Of a stretch of 9,237 bases of DNA, positions 5,862 to 9,237 are shown piece after piece (position 1 is the first letter of the stretch; each line of letters begins with the position of its first letter). The notes under the pieces were generated by a model, which worked only from the letters and a program-made list of their open reading frames with translations, was not told where the DNA came from and searched no databases. The position numbers and the translations under genes were made by a program. The stretch spans positions 1 through 9,237 of the forward strand of contig JAVBYA010000407.1 of assembly GCA_030824295.1 (NCBI GenBank), written 5' to 3'. The DNA comes from Bacteroidota bacterium (lineage in GTDB: Bacteria; Bacteroidota; Ignavibacteria; UBA10030; UBA8401).

Positions 5862-8800
5862 TTAATCAGCAATCGTCCGGAAACCACCGACGATGACTGC
5901 GAATTTTTTGAATACTTTGGCACCATCCGGTGTTTCGATGTGTGCAACCAATAATTGACTTGCAACCTTCTGACGGCCGTCACTGAGCAGGTCCCACACC
6001 TCTTGCGAGGTACCGTTGTTGTGATTGATCGTTTTGATCAGATCACCGGCAACGTTGAAGATCCTGATCGTGCAGACCGGGGGCAGATGGTTGAAGAACA
6101 ATTTCGGAACGTCAGTCGTGGTCTGGCTGATATGTCCGATAAGATAAGGATTGGGAACAATCTTGATTTGATCAAGAACGGCTTCGGTGTATTTCGCGAC
6201 TGCAGAACTCGAAGCCGATGTGACCAGTTTGGAATTCGGTGACGGCAGAGCGGACGCTCCGTTTGTACCGGCGATACCGCCCTTGAATGTCACGGCGATC
6301 TGATCTCCGGCTTCATAATCGTTCAATGCTCCGAACGCCGGCACACGCTGCCAGTTGAACGACGTGATCAAACCGCTGCGCAGGAACCCTGCAGTTTTGA
6401 ACGGATCGAATGCGATCGTTTGTCCGTTGATGTTCAGTTTATGGGCAAAGAACGATGTATCGGTATTGTTCGGATACACCGACGAGAGGTAGTACTTATT
6501 TGTCCATTTCTGTTCGATGACGGACGTGCGGACACCATTCACAGATTTGTAAACGATGTTGGAAACATAGTACTTACCGTACGGTGCTTCCGCCGCACCG
6601 GAATCTGCGGACCAAACCTCGCCGGTCGTCGAATTGGTCACCCGAAGTTTCAGATACGGGATCGGACGGCGCTCAGGAGCAGCATTCGTTCCGCCGACGC
6701 GGATCGAATCGACACCGCCTGCGACGAAATCGATCAGGAACCGAGCTTCACCCAGGTTGATCGCAGAATTCACGTTCAAAGGCTGGACTGAATCAAGGAT
6801 GGTCTTCGAACCGCCCAGACGGCGTGTCGGGACATTCGCATCACCGATGGTCACAAGCGTTGTATCATAACGGAACGGATCTTTCCGCTGGATGAACGAC
6901 CAATCGAATGCCAACTTCAGACCATAGAAGAATTCCGAGCTGCGGTAGACACCGACAAGACTCGAATCGTTCAAGAAGGCACCCGGCAACGGATTGACTT
7001 CCAAGCCCGGCGCAAAAGCGAAGGTCTGTGAAAGATTCTGCACTGTATCCTTCACAGTAACATTCACAGTGTATGCAGTCCCGGAATTGACCGGTGCCAG
7101 TTCTACTGTAAGCGGATGATTGGAGAACAACTGATTCACACGTTGTTGCTTTGTCACCTCGACACGCATGTTGCGCATGGAGCCGGTGTTGTTCGCTGTT
7201 GCAAAATTACCATAGCGCACATCATTACCGGCCGTTGCACCCAGAGGCTGCACCCGAACTGTATTAACATTCGGAACAGAGGGCGTTTCCAGAGACGCGA
7301 TATTCTGAGCAACATCACCTTCGTCGAAGGTCGACACATAATAGTAGTAGTCGACATTGTTCACCAAACCGGTGGATGTATCGGCACCGACATCAATGAA
7401 TTGACGCGCAAATCCGGCCGTGTTCTTCGTGAACGTGGCAAGAAGTTTCCATCCTTCACCCTGCTTTCTGCTGCGGTAGACGCGGTAGCCGAGGAAATCT
7501 TCGCCGCCGGAGAGAGTATCAATGGATGCTTCAGACGTCGAGTCCCACTGAACAAGAACACCTTTATCGATGCCGGATGCACGTACATATGCCGGATCGG
7601 GCGGCTTCGGAGCAGCAAAGTTGTTGTTATACACGATCTGTGCAAAAATGTCAAGGTTGACCAGCGAATCAAGATATCCGTTCGTCTGAACATCACCGGA
7701 GATCGGGTTCCCGCGTCCCGGAGCGATCAGCGCGCAGACCACAACGCGTGCTGTATCGTTCGGAGCCATCGTGAACGGACCGGTTGCCATCAGCAAACGT
7801 TTATCGCCGGGACCATTGTCACCGTCGCGAACACCGGCAGACATGAAGTCATACCGTGCCGGACCACCGGAAGGATCGTTCTCGATCACCCAATTTCGGA
7901 ACGTGGTAAGACCAATCTGACCACCGACACCTCTGGTAACGCCGGTTTTCTGGAAAATAAGTGCTGAGTCTGCAGCAGTCTTAACGACCGGGCTTTCCAA
8001 GAAGTCAAAACCGACAACTCCGGTATACCCAGCCTCGTCTTCCGTGAACTGGAAGCCAAGGTTCAACGAAGGGTTGGCACTATAGAATGCATTGTGATCG
8101 TTCGTTGCATTGCCGATATCTGAGTCGCCGGCAGGAGCAACATAGCATTCACGCAGTGTATCGCCGCTCTTGTTGATCACATTATAGACGAAGAAAACGA
8201 AATCTTTGTACGGTCCAAAACCCCACGAATAAACGGTCTGATGGAATTCAACACCGATCGGATAACCGGACCCCGGTTTGTATTCAGGATTCCGTTTCAC
8301 ATCGGTATCTTTATAGACGGCGAACATATCTTCCTGAGAGATGAAGACCGGTTCGTACAGTGCGCGTTCTGCAGGATCAGCGACATAGTCCCCAAAATAA
8401 CCGTTCTTGCCTGGTGCTTTCAGGGCATTCTTTGCCGCCGTGGTCCAGCGGATCGGCCAATCTGCGAGTGCAGGATTCTTGACATTCTTCCCTTTCGAAG
8501 AAAAGTCGATACCCATGTACATATAGTACTTCGCACTGCGCGGATCGGACTCATCCAACGTTGCAAGACCATCATCTACGGAACCAGGTGCGAACCAGCC
8601 GGCACCGCTGTTCGGATTGTAACCGACAGAGACCAGCTTCAGTGTATCTGCACCGACGATCTTCTTTGTGCCGAACCAGATCGACTGACCATAGATATAT
8701 GCGCGCGCTGACTGACGGGGCCAGAACCAGCCGGCTCCGCCCGAAGCAACGTTATGGCCATACATACCGTAGTTGGTCAGATAGAATTCATTGTTGCTTG

Positions 8801-8948
8801 CCTGACTCAGCCGCTGTTCGAACACCGCGGCTGATTTGTTCATGACGACGCTCTGTTTTTCCTTCGTCTTCGCCGTCATTCCTGTGATGATCAGCAGGCC
8901 GATCAGGAGCGCCTGGAAGATCCGTGAACTGCTAGTGAACATTTTCAT
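5862..8948 (-). CDS. Large secreted surface protein with FN3 domain and T9SS-type C-terminal sorting tail
   Basis: This 1028-residue protein is probably exported across both membranes. Residues 1-25 form a signal peptide (MKMFTSSSRIF, then ALLIGLLIITG). A large N-terminal module (about 50-445) is rich in Gly and aromatic residues, with GYNPNSGAGWFAPG (109-122) and HQTVYSWGFGPYKDFVFFVYN (236-256) as its most distinctive stretches. A fibronectin type III domain covers about 450-565 (VLVQWDSTS, then GYRVYRSRK, then YYYYVSTFDEGD). Residues 566-925 are beta-rich and unrecognised. The final 103 residues (926-1028; bases 5865-6173) form a FlgD/Ig-like tail: IVPNPY, then CTIRIFNVAGDLIKTI, then VWDLLSDGRQKVAS and a last strand KFAVIVGG, as in T9SS sorting domains of the Ignavibacteria-type lineages. 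No enzyme active site is evident. The ATG at 8948 follows AGGAG by eight bases. It is 38 nt after a barrel gene and 22 nt before a PorV-family gene, so one operon is likely. Confidence 0.88.
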   Translation of the reverse strand: MKMFTSSSRIFQALLIGLLIITGMTAKTKEKQSVVMNKSAAVFEQRLSQASNNEFYLTNYGMYGHNVASGGAGWFWPRQSARAYIYGQSIWFGTKKIVGADTLKLVSVGYNPNSGAGWFAPGSVDDGLATLDESDPRSAKYYMYMGIDFSSKGKNVKNPALADWPIRWTTAAKNALKAPGKNGYFGDYVADPAERALYEPVFISQEDMFAVYKDTDVKRNPEYKPGSGYPIGVEFHQTVYSWGFGPYKDFVFFVYNVINKSGDTLRECYVAPAGDSDIGNATNDHNAFYSANPSLNLGFQFTEDEAGYTGVVGFDFLESPVVKTAADSALIFQKTGVTRGVGGQIGLTTFRNWVIENDPSGGPARYDFMSAGVRDGDNGPGDKRLLMATGPFTMAPNDTARVVVCALIAPGRGNPISGDVQTNGYLDSLVNLDIFAQIVYNNNFAAPKPPDPAYVRASGIDKGVLVQWDSTSEASIDTLSGGEDFLGYRVYRSRKQGEGWKLLATFTKNTAGFARQFIDVGADTSTGLVNNVDYYYYVSTFDEGDVAQNIASLETPSVPNVNTVRVQPLGATAGNDVRYGNFATANNTGSMRNMRVEVTKQQRVNQLFSNHPLTVELAPVNSGTAYTVNVTVKDTVQNLSQTFAFAPGLEVNPLPGAFLNDSSLVGVYRSSEFFYGLKLAFDWSFIQRKDPFRYDTTLVTIGDANVPTRRLGGSKTILDSVQPLNVNSAINLGEARFLIDFVAGGVDSIRVGGTNAAPERRPIPYLKLRVTNSTTGEVWSADSGAAEAPYGKYYVSNIVYKSVNGVRTSVIEQKWTNKYYLSSVYPNNTDTSFFAHKLNINGQTIAFDPFKTAGFLRSGLITSFNWQRVPAFGALNDYEAGDQIAVTFKGGIAGTNGASALPSPNSKLVTSASSSAVAKYTEAVLDQIKIVPNPYLIGHISQTTTDVPKLFFNHLPPVCTIRIFNVAGDLIKTINHNNGTSQEVWDLLSDGRQKVASQLLVAHIETPDGAKVFKKFAVIVGGFRTIAD

Positions 8949-8956
8949 GTAATAAT

Positions 8957-8961
8957 CTCCT
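8957..8961 (-). promoter_or_regulatory. Ribosome binding site of the large secreted protein gene
   Basis: AGGAG on the minus strand, eight bases before the ATG at 8948. It selects this start over the upstream GTG-type extension to 9014, which would overlap the previous gene. Confidence 0.75.
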
Positions 8962-8986
8962 GTGATAATCTCTTGGGATCGACGAA

Positions 8987-9237
8987 TTAGAATCGGATCA
9001 ACGCACCCAGCCACACGCGGCGTGCGAGCTGATAGTTGCCGTTGATTCTGCTGTCGAAATAATCCTGACGCAGTTTATTGATGCCGTACAGTTTCTCATC
9101 CTGCGTCACCAATCCGTTGTTATCAAGGTCGATATTGGCATTGTAGAGCGGGAATCCAGCATCATCAACACCGGTCTCGGTCTTGGTATTCCCCTTGATC
9201 CACGGTGTAGCGGAGGGGGTACTCACCTGGAAACCAT
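8987..9237 (-). CDS. C-terminal end of an outer-membrane barrel protein, probably TonB-dependent receptor-like (partial)
   Basis: Only the last 82 codons are visible; the frame is open to the window edge, so the true start lies outside. An internal GTG at 9226 is unlikely to be a start because the frame continues upstream of it and no full domain would result. The sequence ends in strand-like segments FDSRINGNYQLARR and VWLGALIRF with a terminal phenylalanine, the usual signal at the end of an outer-membrane beta-barrel. Before this lies DLDNNGLVTQDE, which fits a calcium-binding EF-hand-type loop (acidic positions 1, 3 and 12, Gly at 6). Large TonB-dependent receptor-like barrels commonly stand beside tailed secreted proteins in these lineages, which is the basis for the family guess; the visible part alone cannot prove it. 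The stop is 38 nt before the start of the large secreted protein, so co-transcription is likely. Confidence 0.65.
   Translation of the reverse strand, partial: GFQVSTPSATPWIKGNTKTETGVDDAGFPLYNANIDLDNNGLVTQDEKLYGINKLRQDYFDSRINGNYQLARRVWLGALIRF

Noticed and set aside
7116..7967. Plus-strand frame of 283 codons inside the large secreted protein gene
   Set aside because: It lies wholly antisense to a gene with clear domains, its translation is Arg/Cys/Ile-rich without recognisable motifs, and no ribosome site stands out.
1..9237. Search by eye for tRNA, rRNA, CRISPR repeats, insertion sequence ends, toxin-antitoxin or phage defence genes
   Set aside because: No cloverleaf, spaced repeat array, transposase or defence-type motif was seen; composition looks even across the window.

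Overview
This 9.2-kb window is densely coded, and every supported gene lies on the minus strand, so transcription runs from high to low coordinates. The best guess for the source is a member of the FCB group near Bacteroidota, of the Ignavibacteria / Chlorobiota / Kapabacteria / Calditrichota kind. The reasons are a PorV/PorQ-type outer-membrane barrel, a very large secreted protein ending in a type IX secretion (T9SS)-like FlgD/Ig sorting tail that begins with the VPNPY motif, and a neighbouring outer-membrane barrel, combined with near-balanced GC and several clear purine-rich ribosome binding sites. The phylum is inferred from protein character, not from a marker gene.

In transcription order, the first block (9237 to about 4690) is a cell-surface cassette. 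It holds the C-terminal end of a barrel protein that looks like a TonB-dependent receptor (cut by the window edge), a 1028-residue secreted protein with a fibronectin type III domain and a T9SS-like tail, and a PorV/PorQ-family barrel. The genes are 38 and 22 nt apart and the block closes with a perfect 14-bp rho-independent terminator. In T9SS, PorV-type proteins are the outer-membrane shuttle for tailed cargo, so cargo and a possible shuttle are encoded side by side.

The second block (4666 to 2338) encodes a small exported NHL-type beta-propeller, a pterin-4a-carbinolamine dehydratase, a short TPR protein and orotate phosphoribosyltransferase (pyrE). It closes with a second terminator-like hairpin. 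The last three genes are tightly spaced (ATGA overlap, then 25 nt).

The third block (2331 to the left edge) is a mechanosensitive channel of the MscS family, a Nudix hydrolase of the ADP-ribose pyrophosphatase type, and the N-terminal half of a pyrimidine-nucleoside phosphorylase cut by the window edge. The genes overlap by 56 and 4 nt, which suggests translational coupling. PyrE, the Nudix enzyme and the phosphorylase all deal with ribose phosphates or nucleotides, but no dedicated pathway can be read from the window.

I saw no tRNA, rRNA, CRISPR array, insertion sequence or phage gene. No non-coding stretch exceeds 171 bases. The part most worth following is the surface cassette (barrel, giant tailed protein, PorV-like barrel), whose substrate and function are unknown.
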